DNA from: Gemmatimonadota bacterium
GTDB taxonomy: Bacteria > Gemmatimonadota > Gemmatimonadetes > Longimicrobiales > Gaopeijiaceae
NCBI GenBank assembly: GCA_016209885.1
Contig: JACQVF010000059.1
Location: 1-45,163, forward strand
Length of the DNA: 45,163 nt
Reading direction: 5' to 3'
In this document: one piece after another, positions 17,884 to 25,454 of the stretch
Position numbering within the stretch: position 1 is the first letter of the stretch
How the letters are laid out: the number at the start of each line of letters is the position of its first letter
Program-made: the position numbers and the translations under genes
Notes under the pieces: generated by a model
What the model saw: the letters and a program-made list of their open reading frames with translations, nothing else
What the model was told of the DNA's origin: nothing
Databases searched by the model: none

Positions 17884-19281
17884 CTACTCCAAGTCCACCC
17901 AGCGCACGAGGGACCGCAGAGGCGACATGCCATCCTGGTGCCACCAGGGCGGTGGGAAGGGCATGCGCGGGAGCGAGGTGATGCGGGTGACTCCGATGCG
18001 GCCCAGCTCCTCGGCGAGGCCGGCGAGCCGTCCACCGGCACCCGCCACCCCCACGGTCTGCAGGTAGCGGCGGTGGGGTCGGACCAGCGCCACGACTGCG
18101 TAAAGATCGGACACGGGCTTTACGCGGATCACCCGGTTCAGGCAGGACGGCTCGAACTCGGGATTCTCATCGTAGATCACCGTCCACCCCGCGGTATCCT
18201 TGCGGTGCAGCATGACGCCCGGGTGCGCCGCGGCCTGGAGCTCAGTCGTGCCGCGCACCTGCTGGATCGCGATCGCCTCGGCGGGCTCGAGAGCGCCGGG
18301 CGGTAGCTCCTGCTCCAGCCGTGCAAACGCGCGCGCGAGCCGCTCGGCGAAGCGGGCCGGGCTCTCCTCGCCGCCGCGCTCCACGTAGAGGAGGTGGGGG
18401 GAGACGCAGCCGCGTTGCTCGAAGATAGCGGCCGCCCGCGCCGCGGCGATCGCCGTCTCGCCGGCCAGCTCCCGCGCGACCGCGTCGCGGCCTACGATGC
18501 CGAAGCTGATCCGGTGGTGATAGGGGAGGACGAGCGCATCGGCGGATGCCTTCTGGCGCAGCGCGGCCACGGCGTCCTCCCCCCCGTAGATCACCGTGAG
18601 GTCGGCCTCCTCCAGCGCCGCGCGCTCGAGCTCCGCCTCGCCGCCCGGCCAGTAGACCACGGCCACGCAGGCAGCCAATCCTTCGTCCCGCTCCGCGAGC
18701 GCGCGGGCAAAGAGGACTGGAAGCGCGGCATCCCCGGCCCCGGGCTTGACGAGGGCGGCCGACTTCACGAGCAGAGCACGGACCATGGAGGTGACGGCGA
18801 CGCCCGGCACGTTGCCGGCGCCCACGTGAAAGCTGAGCTCCGGACCGATGGCGCGCACGCGGGCGCCCTCGGGTCCTGGCCGGAATCCGTCCAGCACGCC
18901 GGGGTCGCCGAACTCGGCGCTGACCAGGCGCATGAGCGGCTCTTCGAGCCAATCGCGGGCCATGCCGTCCAGCACGACCTCGCTCATGACCGCCGAGTAG
19001 CCATTCAGCCGCGCGGTGAGCTCGAGGGCGCTCCTCCGCAGCGGGTCGTCCGGGTTCAGGAACCTGCGCGCTATGCGGCCGAGGGCGGCGGCGGTGTCGG
19101 AGACGGACCGGTCGAGCAGCGCCTCGCTTCGAGCACGGCGCAACGACCGGGCGAGGCTGCGCAGGGCGGCCGGCTCGAGCACCGGGGTACGCGTCCGGAT
19201 CCCGCGGCGCGGACCGTCCAGCTCCCGGGTCGGGCAGGGCGGCAGAAAGCCAGCCGGCACAAACCAGGCATCGAACGTCAT
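17884..19281 (-). CDS. LuxC-family acyl-CoA/acyl-enzyme reductase
   Basis: 465 residues from ATG 19281, which overlaps the luxE-like stop as ATGA. It has the aldehyde-dehydrogenase-like fold of LuxC: SFHVGAGNVPGVAVTS (dinucleotide-loop region, about residues 150-165), LVKSAALVKPGAGD, and the nucleophile Cys292 in FEQRGCVSPHLLYVE. LuxC takes an acyl group from LuxE, forms a thioester on this Cys and reduces it with NADPH to a fatty aldehyde. No luciferase genes are present, so the aldehyde must serve another purpose. Length is close to the roughly 480 residues of luminous-bacterium LuxC. Confidence 0.85.
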   Translation of the reverse strand: MTFDAWFVPAGFLPPCPTRELDGPRRGIRTRTPVLEPAALRSLARSLRRARSEALLDRSVSDTAAALGRIARRFLNPDDPLRRSALELTARLNGYSAVMSEVVLDGMARDWLEEPLMRLVSAEFGDPGVLDGFRPGPEGARVRAIGPELSFHVGAGNVPGVAVTSMVRALLVKSAALVKPGAGDAALPVLFARALAERDEGLAACVAVVYWPGGEAELERAALEEADLTVIYGGEDAVAALRQKASADALVLPYHHRISFGIVGRDAVARELAGETAIAAARAAAIFEQRGCVSPHLLYVERGGEESPARFAERLARAFARLEQELPPGALEPAEAIAIQQVRGTTELQAAAHPGVMLHRKDTAGWTVIYDENPEFEPSCLNRVIRVKPVSDLYAVVALVRPHRRYLQTVGVAGAGGRLAGLAEELGRIGVTRITSLPRMPFPPPWWHQDGMSPLRSLVRWVDLE

Positions 19282-20411
19282 GGGCCCGACCGCTCCCCGG
19301 CAGCCGCCCGCGCCGTGAGCAGCTCGTCCATGGCGATCGAGCACCCGCGGGGCTCGGCGCCCTCCACGCGACCGAGGAGCCGGAAGCCATCGCCGGACGC
19401 CAAGGCCAGATCCTCGGTCAGGATCGATGCCACGGCGCCCGCGTTCGCAAGATCGAAGTGATGGAGGATCCCCGCTTCGCCCGGGGCCAGGGGCTCCAGG
19501 CTCGCCGGGTCGACGACCCGAGTGCGCACCCACGGCGGCGGTACGTGGCGGCGGCGCAGTGGGCCGCGTTCCCGGCTCTCCCGCAGCACCGGCTCGTAGA
19601 ACTGGGACAGCATCTCGGTCATGCCGTACTCGTTCACGATGTGGTGATGACGCACGCCGAACCGCTCGTGAAGCGCATCGTACAGCTCGTCCCGCCCCAC
19701 CGTCCGGGAGCGCCCCTTGAAGCCGCCGGTCTCCATGATGCGCGAGCCCGGCGGCAGCGCGAAGCGACGTCCCTCCTTCTCCAGGCGGTCGAGCCAATGG
19801 ACGAACGCAAACGCGGTTCCCAGCAGGGCGATGGGCTCGCCGGCCCGCCAGTATCCGTCCACCGCCGCGTGGAGCGTGTCGTACGGTATTCCGCCCTCCG
19901 GATCCGCGAGGCAGCGACTCCCCGGAGCGCCGAAGCATTCCATCGCGCGGCCGACCATGTAGCTCAATGAGGAGCTCGGGGCCCGGGCGGGAGCGGGCAC
20001 CAGGGCGAGCATCGGGAGCCGGACGTCGTCCGGCAGAAGATTCGCCCGGAAGTTGGGCAGCAGCGCCTCGTCGTAGAGGGTCAGGCTGAGGACGTAGTGG
20101 CGGCCGCGCCGCTGTGCGCCGCCCGTCGTGCCACTCGTCTCGAACAGCGCCTCCGCCTCCTCCGGCTCCCCGCACAGCAGCGCCAGCTCCTTGAACCCCG
20201 CGGTGGGAACGGGCGGGATGTCCGTCCAGCGGCGAACTCGCTCGGGCGTCACGCCGCGGGCCCGGCAGTAGCGGGAGTAGACCGTGTTGCGGGTATACTG
20301 ATAGCGGAAAACCCGCACCGCCCAGGCGTCGAACTCGGCGTCGTACAACGGGGCGGTCAGGCCCCGGCGGAACAGTCGCACGAGATCGGTGATCAGCGAC
20401 GCATCGAGCAT
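19278..20411 (-). CDS. LuxE/PaaK-type acyl-protein synthetase
   Basis: 377 residues. The adenylation motif ETSGTTGG is at residues 91-98; HHIVNEYGMTEM is the A5-like motif and ends with a Glu contacting ATP; a DLANAGAVASILTEDLA segment follows. Near the C-terminus Cys357 in PRGCSIAMDELL matches the acyl-accepting cysteine of LuxE. The enzyme would activate a fatty acid with ATP and hand it to LuxC. It lies between the FAD oxidoreductase (33 bases upstream) and luxC (4-base overlap), so all three are likely one transcript. Confidence 0.85.
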   Translation of the reverse strand: MLDASLITDLVRLFRRGLTAPLYDAEFDAWAVRVFRYQYTRNTVYSRYCRARGVTPERVRRWTDIPPVPTAGFKELALLCGEPEEAEALFETSGTTGGAQRRGRHYVLSLTLYDEALLPNFRANLLPDDVRLPMLALVPAPARAPSSSLSYMVGRAMECFGAPGSRCLADPEGGIPYDTLHAAVDGYWRAGEPIALLGTAFAFVHWLDRLEKEGRRFALPPGSRIMETGGFKGRSRTVGRDELYDALHERFGVRHHHIVNEYGMTEMLSQFYEPVLRESRERGPLRRRHVPPPWVRTRVVDPASLEPLAPGEAGILHHFDLANAGAVASILTEDLALASGDGFRLLGRVEGAEPRGCSIAMDELLTARAAAGERSGP

Positions 20412-20444
20412 CCTCGTCCGCTCCGGCTCCGACCGGGGGCACCC

Positions 20445-21614
20445 TCACGCGAAGCGCCGCGGGTTGAACAACTCCGTTCCCGGTACAGATTCCCCGCCTT
20501 TCACCGTGCGCGCTATGATGCGGCCTGCTTCGAACGCGAAGCAGAGCCCGCCCCCGCTGAAGCCACCGATCACGAGCTCCCGCGGCCGCCCAGGCAGCGG
20601 CCCCACCAGCGGCAGATAGTCCGCGGTCCATCCCAGGATCCCACTCCAACGCCGCTCCACCTGAAGCGGCGCCAGCGCCGGGAACGCAGCCTCGAACCAG
20701 CCCCGCAGATCGCTCTGCAGCCGCTCGTCCAGCGCGGGACGCGGCTGGTAGTAGGAGCGCTCCCACGAATCGTAGCGCCACCCGGCGATCTCCAGCGACC
20801 CGTCCGCCGCCTGACGCCAGTAGTTCTGGCGCCGGCCGGTGGCGAAGGCCCCGCGAAAACGTGTCGCCACCGGCCCCGTGCGGAACGCCTGCCAGCGCAC
20901 GGGCACGATCTCGTCGCCCAGGAAGGAGGAGAAACGCCGGGAGTCCACGTGAGTGGCGTAGACCACCATCTCGCAGGCCACCTCGCCCTGCGCCGTCCGG
21001 CACACCAGCCCCGCGTCCGTGCTTGCCACGCCCGACACCTCGATGTCCTCTGCGATCCGCGTCCCGGCTTCCACCGCGGCGCGTGCCAGCGTGTACGCCG
21101 CCACCACCGGCTCCACCGCTCCGCCCACGGCGAGGCGCAGCGCGCCGGTAAACGCGCCCGAGCCGGTTCGCTCGCGCACCACATCCACGCCCAGCCACTC
21201 CACGGCGAAGCCCGCCCGACGCAGGGCCGCGAACGAGCTGCGAACCTCGCTCTCCGTATGCCTCTCCGCGAGGATGAGCCCGCCGCTCATGTCCAGCTCG
21301 CAGGCATCGGCCGCGCCGCGGGCCGCCAGGAGATCCGCCAGACCACGCACCGAACGCTCCGCGAACTGCCAGATCTCCCGGGCCACCGCCTCCCCGCGAA
21401 AGCGGACGGTCTCGTGGAACGGCTGGCGCATGGGCGGCGAGAACACCCCTACCCCCCGCGCCGTCGTTCCACCCCCTAGCCGGCCACGCTCCAATAGCGC
21501 GACCTGAATGCCCTCGCGCGACAGGTGGTAGGCTGCCGCCGTCCCCGCGATTCCACCGCCGATCACCACGACTTCGGCGTGCACCGGCGGCGGACCGGGC
21601 CACTCCGGCACCAC
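20445..21614 (-). CDS. DadA-type FAD-dependent amino acid oxidoreductase
   Basis: About 389 residues if it starts at GTG 21614. The Rossmann motif EVVVIGGGIAGTAAAYHLSREG follows within 15 residues, then ERGRLGGGTTARG contacts FAD, and the C-terminal GGFSGGGLCFAFEAGRIIA closes the flavin site, as in D-amino-acid dehydrogenase/glycine oxidase/sarcosine oxidase relatives. Alternative starts are GTG 21584, ATG 21740 and TTG 21785; the longer forms add residues that look non-conserved. Substrate is not determined; the position upstream of luxE/luxC and downstream of an N-acyl-D-amino-acid deacylase suggests an amino acid or amine released nearby. Confidence 0.82.
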   Translation of the reverse strand: MVPEWPGPPPVHAEVVVIGGGIAGTAAAYHLSREGIQVALLERGRLGGGTTARGVGVFSPPMRQPFHETVRFRGEAVAREIWQFAERSVRGLADLLAARGAADACELDMSGGLILAERHTESEVRSSFAALRRAGFAVEWLGVDVVRERTGSGAFTGALRLAVGGAVEPVVAAYTLARAAVEAGTRIAEDIEVSGVASTDAGLVCRTAQGEVACEMVVYATHVDSRRFSSFLGDEIVPVRWQAFRTGPVATRFRGAFATGRRQNYWRQAADGSLEIAGWRYDSWERSYYQPRPALDERLQSDLRGWFEAAFPALAPLQVERRWSGILGWTADYLPLVGPLPGRPRELVIGGFSGGGLCFAFEAGRIIARTVKGGESVPGTELFNPRRFA

Positions 21615-22082
21615 TCCGACCTGAGAACGCTCCGGACGCTCCAAGCGCGTCGCTGCCTCCAACCCTGAACCGTTGCGCCCCCGACCCAGCGGCCACCCGG
21701 CTGGGAGGCCGTCGGCATCGCTCTGATCTGCTCCTAACATACCCGAATCCACGGGGCTGTGCTCCGCCGCCGCCTCCTTCCCCAACGTTCGCAGGTGCGG
21801 TTGCCGCGCAGGGCGTACCCGATTTTACGTACGCATGCTCTGGCTGCTCGGGCCAGTGGCGCCGAGGCGCTGGGCATCGGGAACGGGCCGGGGATGCCGT
21901 GGTGGGACCGGTTGAGCGCGTCAGGTGAGACGACGCACGGGATGGAGCGCGAGAGGCACGAGGCGAGCCTGCCCCTCGCCCTCAGGGAGGCCCGTCTCTT
22001 CGCGACCCCCTGTAGTCCTTTGAGCGACCTGCTCGGGCCCGTGCTCGTCGAGCCCGATTCGGGAGCGCCGGTCCGGCCTCGC
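21615..22082. other. Intergenic region upstream of the oxidoreductase-luxE-luxC operon
   Basis: About 470 bases (less if the oxidoreductase starts upstream) between two minus-strand genes. A GGCGAG / CTCGCC hairpin lies near 21962-21980. No gene family is recognisable. It should contain the operon promoter but I see no strong sigma-70 pair. Confidence 0.4.
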
Positions 22083-23768
22083 TCAGGGCGCTTTCCCCCC
22101 AGAGGCCCCGGTTCCGCGCACCGGGCGGCCGGCCAGCCGCCCGGTGTGCTCGCCGTCGCGGATCGTCGGGACGCCGTTCACGATGACGAGCCGAATCCCC
22201 ACCGGGTAGCGGTGCGGCTCCGTGAACGTGGCGCGGTCGCCGACCGTTGCCGGATCGAAGGCGACGAGATCGGCGTACGCGCCCGACCGGATCACGCCGC
22301 GATCCGCGATGCGGAGCTTCGCCGCAGGCATCCCTGTCACCTTATGGATCGCGGTCTCCAGGGCCATCAGCTTGCGCTCGCGCACGTAGAGGCCGAGAAG
22401 GCGCGGGAACGAGCCATAGCCGCGGGGGTGGGGAGCGCTGCGGGAGAGCGGGCCGTACGGGGCGAACGCGCCGCCATCCGAGCAGACCATCCCGAGCGGA
22501 TGCGCGAGGATCCGCTCCGTGTTCTCCTCGGACATCCCGTACCCGATCATCCCCACGGCGTTCTCCTCCTCGAGGATGAGGCGCACCGCGAGCGCGTAGG
22601 GATCCTCGCCCCGCTCCGCCGCGAGCTCGCCCAGCTTGCGGCCCCGCGCCCACGCGTTCCTCTCCGTGCGCGTACTCGTGATCTGTACCGCGTCCCACGA
22701 GCCCAGCAGCGCGACTTTGGCCCGGGCGTATCGCTCGACGCGCGGCGCCACGTCGGGGTCGCGGAAGCGCTCGAGAAACGCCTGGGTGCCACCCGCCTGG
22801 GCCCACGGGGGGAAAAGGCTCGACAGCGAGGTGCTGTAGGCGACGTAGGGGTAACGGTCGAAATGCACATCCGTACCCGCCGCGCGTCCCCGCTCTATCA
22901 TTTCGAGAACGGTTCCGGCCTTCCACCAGTTGCGCTGGCCCTGCGCCTTGAGGTGGGACACCTGCACGGGCACCTCGGCCACGCGCCCCACGTGGAGCGC
23001 CTCCTCCACCGCGCCCAGCAGCCGGTCATCCTCGTTGCGGACGTGGCTCGCGTATGGATAGCCGCTGCCGCGGAGCTCGCGGGCGACGGCGGCCAGCTCG
23101 TCGGCGTCGGCGAAGGACCCCGGCGTGTACTCGAGACCGCTGGAGAGCCCGACAGCGCCGTGGGCCAGAGCCTCCCGTACGAGGGCGCGCATCCGCTCGA
23201 ACTCCGCCTGCGTGGCGGGCCGGTCGTCCGCGCCGACGACGTACGCGCGCACGGTTCCGTGCCCCACCATCGAAGCCAGATTGACGGCGGGCGGGGTGCG
23301 CTCGAGGCGATGGAAGAACCCTGCCAGGTCGCGGAAGTCGAGCTCGACGCCGAATTCCTCCCGGTAGCGCTCCGCGACGCCGCGGTGCTGCGCCTCGGTC
23401 CAGGGCCCGATGGATGAGCCGTCCTGCCCCACGACCTCGAGGGTGACCCCCTGCCGGATGCGGCTTTCGGCCCGGGGATTGACCAGAAGGACGAGATCGG
23501 CGTGAGAGTGGATGTCGATGAACCCGGGCGCGAGGACCAGCCCGGCCAGGTCGATCTCTTCGGCGCCGCGCTCAGCGACGCGGCCGACGGCCGCAATGCG
23601 ATCGCCGATGACCGCGACATCGGCCTCGCGAGCGGGCGCGCCGGTACCGTCGTAGACGACCGCCCGTCGCAGCACCAGGTCCGCGGGCTCACGCCGGCGC
23701 CAGCGAAAGCCCGCCGCGCTCGCGACAGCGAGGACCCAGCCCGCGCGCAGGAACGTGCGACGCTTCAA
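22083..23768 (-). CDS. N-acyl-D-amino-acid deacylase (D-aminoacylase), Tat-exported
   Basis: 561 residues from TTG 23768, chosen because MKRRTFLRAGWVLAVASAAG is a clear Tat-type leader. The amidohydrolase metal motif is IDIHSHADLV near residue 95; VGQDGSSIGPW, VGHGTVRAYVVG, GLSSGLEYTPG, SHLKAQG and VCSDGGAFAPYGPLS are blocks of the D-aminoacylase family. It hydrolyses N-acyl-D-amino acids to a carboxylic acid and a D-amino acid, probably in the periplasm. It is separated by 15 bases from the upstream coiled-coil gene, with a hairpin across the junction, and lies 470 bases upstream of the D-amino-acid-oxidase-like gene. Confidence 0.9.
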   Translation of the reverse strand: MKRRTFLRAGWVLAVASAAGFRWRRREPADLVLRRAVVYDGTGAPAREADVAVIGDRIAAVGRVAERGAEEIDLAGLVLAPGFIDIHSHADLVLLVNPRAESRIRQGVTLEVVGQDGSSIGPWTEAQHRGVAERYREEFGVELDFRDLAGFFHRLERTPPAVNLASMVGHGTVRAYVVGADDRPATQAEFERMRALVREALAHGAVGLSSGLEYTPGSFADADELAAVARELRGSGYPYASHVRNEDDRLLGAVEEALHVGRVAEVPVQVSHLKAQGQRNWWKAGTVLEMIERGRAAGTDVHFDRYPYVAYSTSLSSLFPPWAQAGGTQAFLERFRDPDVAPRVERYARAKVALLGSWDAVQITSTRTERNAWARGRKLGELAAERGEDPYALAVRLILEEENAVGMIGYGMSEENTERILAHPLGMVCSDGGAFAPYGPLSRSAPHPRGYGSFPRLLGLYVRERKLMALETAIHKVTGMPAAKLRIADRGVIRSGAYADLVAFDPATVGDRATFTEPHRYPVGIRLVIVNGVPTIRDGEHTGRLAGRPVRGTGASGGKAP

Positions 23769-23769
23769 T

Positions 23770-23787
23770 CTAGCAGGTCGCTGCTAG
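23770..23787 (-). promoter_or_regulatory. Intercistronic hairpin before the deacylase TTG start
   Basis: CTAGCAG (23770-23776) and CTGCTAG (23781-23787) form a perfect 7-bp stem with a 4-base loop. It contains the stop codon of the upstream gene (23784-23786) and ends two bases before the deacylase TTG, where a ribosome binding site should be. Translation of the upstream gene would open it. Confidence 0.5.
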
Positions 23788-24050
23788 CGTTGCGACGAGC
23801 GCCGGATGCGGCCTGGCTCCAGCCCGCCGGCGTGCAGGATCTTCTCCTCCAGCCGCTCCGCTTCCTGGTCCGCGAACTCCAGGAGCTCATCGAGGCGCGA
23901 CCGCGCTTCGCCGTAAAGCTCTAGGGGAAAGTCGCTACCCTCGGCGCGGCGAATGGCCCCGGCCAACGCCTCGAGCTCGCGTCGCCCTTTCTCGAGCGCG
24001 CGCCGCAGCCGCGCGAGTGCACGCCGTGCTTCGTGTTCCGCAGGTCCCAT
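23784..24050 (-). CDS. Small helical (coiled-coil) hypothetical protein
   Basis: 88 residues from ATG 24050 (MGPAEHEARR); a start at 24128 adds a segment that does not look coding. The protein is almost entirely charged helix with heptad-like hydrophobics: ARLRRALEKGRRELEALAGA, then RSRLDELLEFADQEAERLEEKIL. No signal peptide or membrane segment. Function unknown. Stop-to-start spacing of 15 bases to the deacylase suggests one transcript. Confidence 0.6.
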   Translation of the reverse strand: MGPAEHEARRALARLRRALEKGRRELEALAGAIRRAEGSDFPLELYGEARSRLDELLEFADQEAERLEEKILHAGGLEPGRIRRSSQR

Positions 24051-24305
24051 CCCGCGGAATAATGCCCCGGGCCAGGGACCGGAGCAATGGTGCTGCGGGC
24101 CGTCAGCGCACGGTTCTGATTCACACACGCCGACCCCATCTTGCGGATCCGCCGCAGCCGCCCCGGGTACGTGTCACCGTGGAAGGGTGTGTCTGGAAGC
24201 TCGCTGAACAGGTACAGTGGGTCGCTGCAGTGCTTCAGCGACCTGATCTTCTCGAATCTTCGAGACACCGGGGCTACGGCCCCAGGGCCTACGACCGACG
24301 AAGTC

Positions 24306-25454
24306 ATGGCGCCGCTCGAGGCACCCGCCGAGCGATCGAAGGTTGCCCGTAGCCGCCCGGGGAAGGCGAGGTCCGGGCTTCCCGGCCATGCGCTCGGGCG
24401 TGCCTGCACCGCCGCGCTCGTGGCCGCCGTCTCGGCCACGGCGGCTGCGTGCGACCTGCCGCTCGCTCTCCCGCGCTGGACCACTGCGTGGACCCTTACG
24501 GTCGTTGCGGACACGCTGGGCACGGGGCGCTTCCTCCCGGAAGGCATCACGGAGGAAGACGGCGTATTCGTTGTGGACACCGTGCAGGTTACGAACCAGG
24601 TCCGGATCGGCGACGTGTGCGAGCTCTGCACCTGCTTCGCGGGTCCGGTTCCGCCGCTCAGCCTGACGCCCTTCGAGTGGCCGATCCCGCTGCCGCCGGG
24701 GCTCACGGGTGCGAGTCTCACCGCGGGCAGGGTGCGGCTCACCCTCCACAACGAGTTGGGGTTCGACCTTCTGGACAACGGGCGGGGCGGGCGTGGCTGG
24801 CTCGCCATTGAGATCGTGGACGCCCTGAGCGCCCGCGTGGTGGACTCGCTGCGCTACGAGGGACAGCTGCCGCCCGGGGACTCGGTGGCGCTCACTTTCG
24901 ATCTGGCCGGCCTCGAGCTTCATCGCGCCATGGTGGCGCGCGTGCTAGGCTACACCCCCGGAAGCAGCTGTGCGGTCCGCCTCGACGCGGCCTCGGGGAT
25001 CCGTGCGGACGTACGGCTCGAGGGGGTACGCGCGAGGGCCGTGCGGGTCGTGGTGGTCGACGCCGCGTTTGCCCTCGATCCCCGGTCCGTCGCGCTCCCG
25101 GACGAGCTGACCCGACGCCTGCGGGCAGATGAAGCGCGGGGTATCCTCGAAGTCGAGATCCAGAACACCGTCGGCACGGCTCTTGACCTAATCCTCTCCG
25201 TGGCCGGCCGAGCCGACTCTCTCTTCACCGGCGGTGCCGCCCTTTACACGCCGATCCCGGTGCCCGCGGGCTCGCCCGCGACACCGGGCCGCGTCCACAA
25301 GCGATACGTGCTGGACCTGGACGCGCTCCACGGTGCCGAGCGCATCCACGTCTCGGCGCGAAGTCGCGTGGTGGGCGACCGCCGTGTGCGCATCGGCGGC
25401 GGCGAAGGGGTGATCTACCGGGGACTCCTTCACGCCGAGCTATCCCTCCCATGA
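24306..25454 (+). CDS. Secreted beta-rich lipoprotein of unknown function
   Basis: 382 residues from ATG 24306; this start gives a basic n-region, a hydrophobic stretch ACTAALVAAVSATAAAC and a lipobox-like cysteine at about residue 49, with a longer n-region than usual. The mature part is rich in beta strands and contains an unusual CELCTCF cluster near residue 105. No family recognised. Its stop overlaps the next start (ATGA), so it is coupled to the phosphodiesterase lipoprotein and the two probably act together at the cell surface. Confidence 0.65.
   Translation: MAPLEAPAERSKVARSRPGKARSGLPGHALGRACTAALVAAVSATAAACDLPLALPRWTTAWTLTVVADTLGTGRFLPEGITEEDGVFVVDTVQVTNQVRIGDVCELCTCFAGPVPPLSLTPFEWPIPLPPGLTGASLTAGRVRLTLHNELGFDLLDNGRGGRGWLAIEIVDALSARVVDSLRYEGQLPPGDSVALTFDLAGLELHRAMVARVLGYTPGSSCAVRLDAASGIRADVRLEGVRARAVRVVVVDAAFALDPRSVALPDELTRRLRADEARGILEVEIQNTVGTALDLILSVAGRADSLFTGGAALYTPIPVPAGSPATPGRVHKRYVLDLDALHGAERIHVSARSRVVGDRRVRIGGGEGVIYRGLLHAELSLP

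Noticed and set aside
19282..21696. N-terminal extension of the luxC frame into a 1270-codon protein
   Set aside because: Only the last 465 codons show LuxC homology; the rest is the luxE and oxidoreductase genes read in a wrong frame.
17884..21785. Bioluminescence operon
   Set aside because: luxC and luxE homologues are present but no luxA, luxB or luxD; the third gene is an FAD amino-acid oxidase-like protein.
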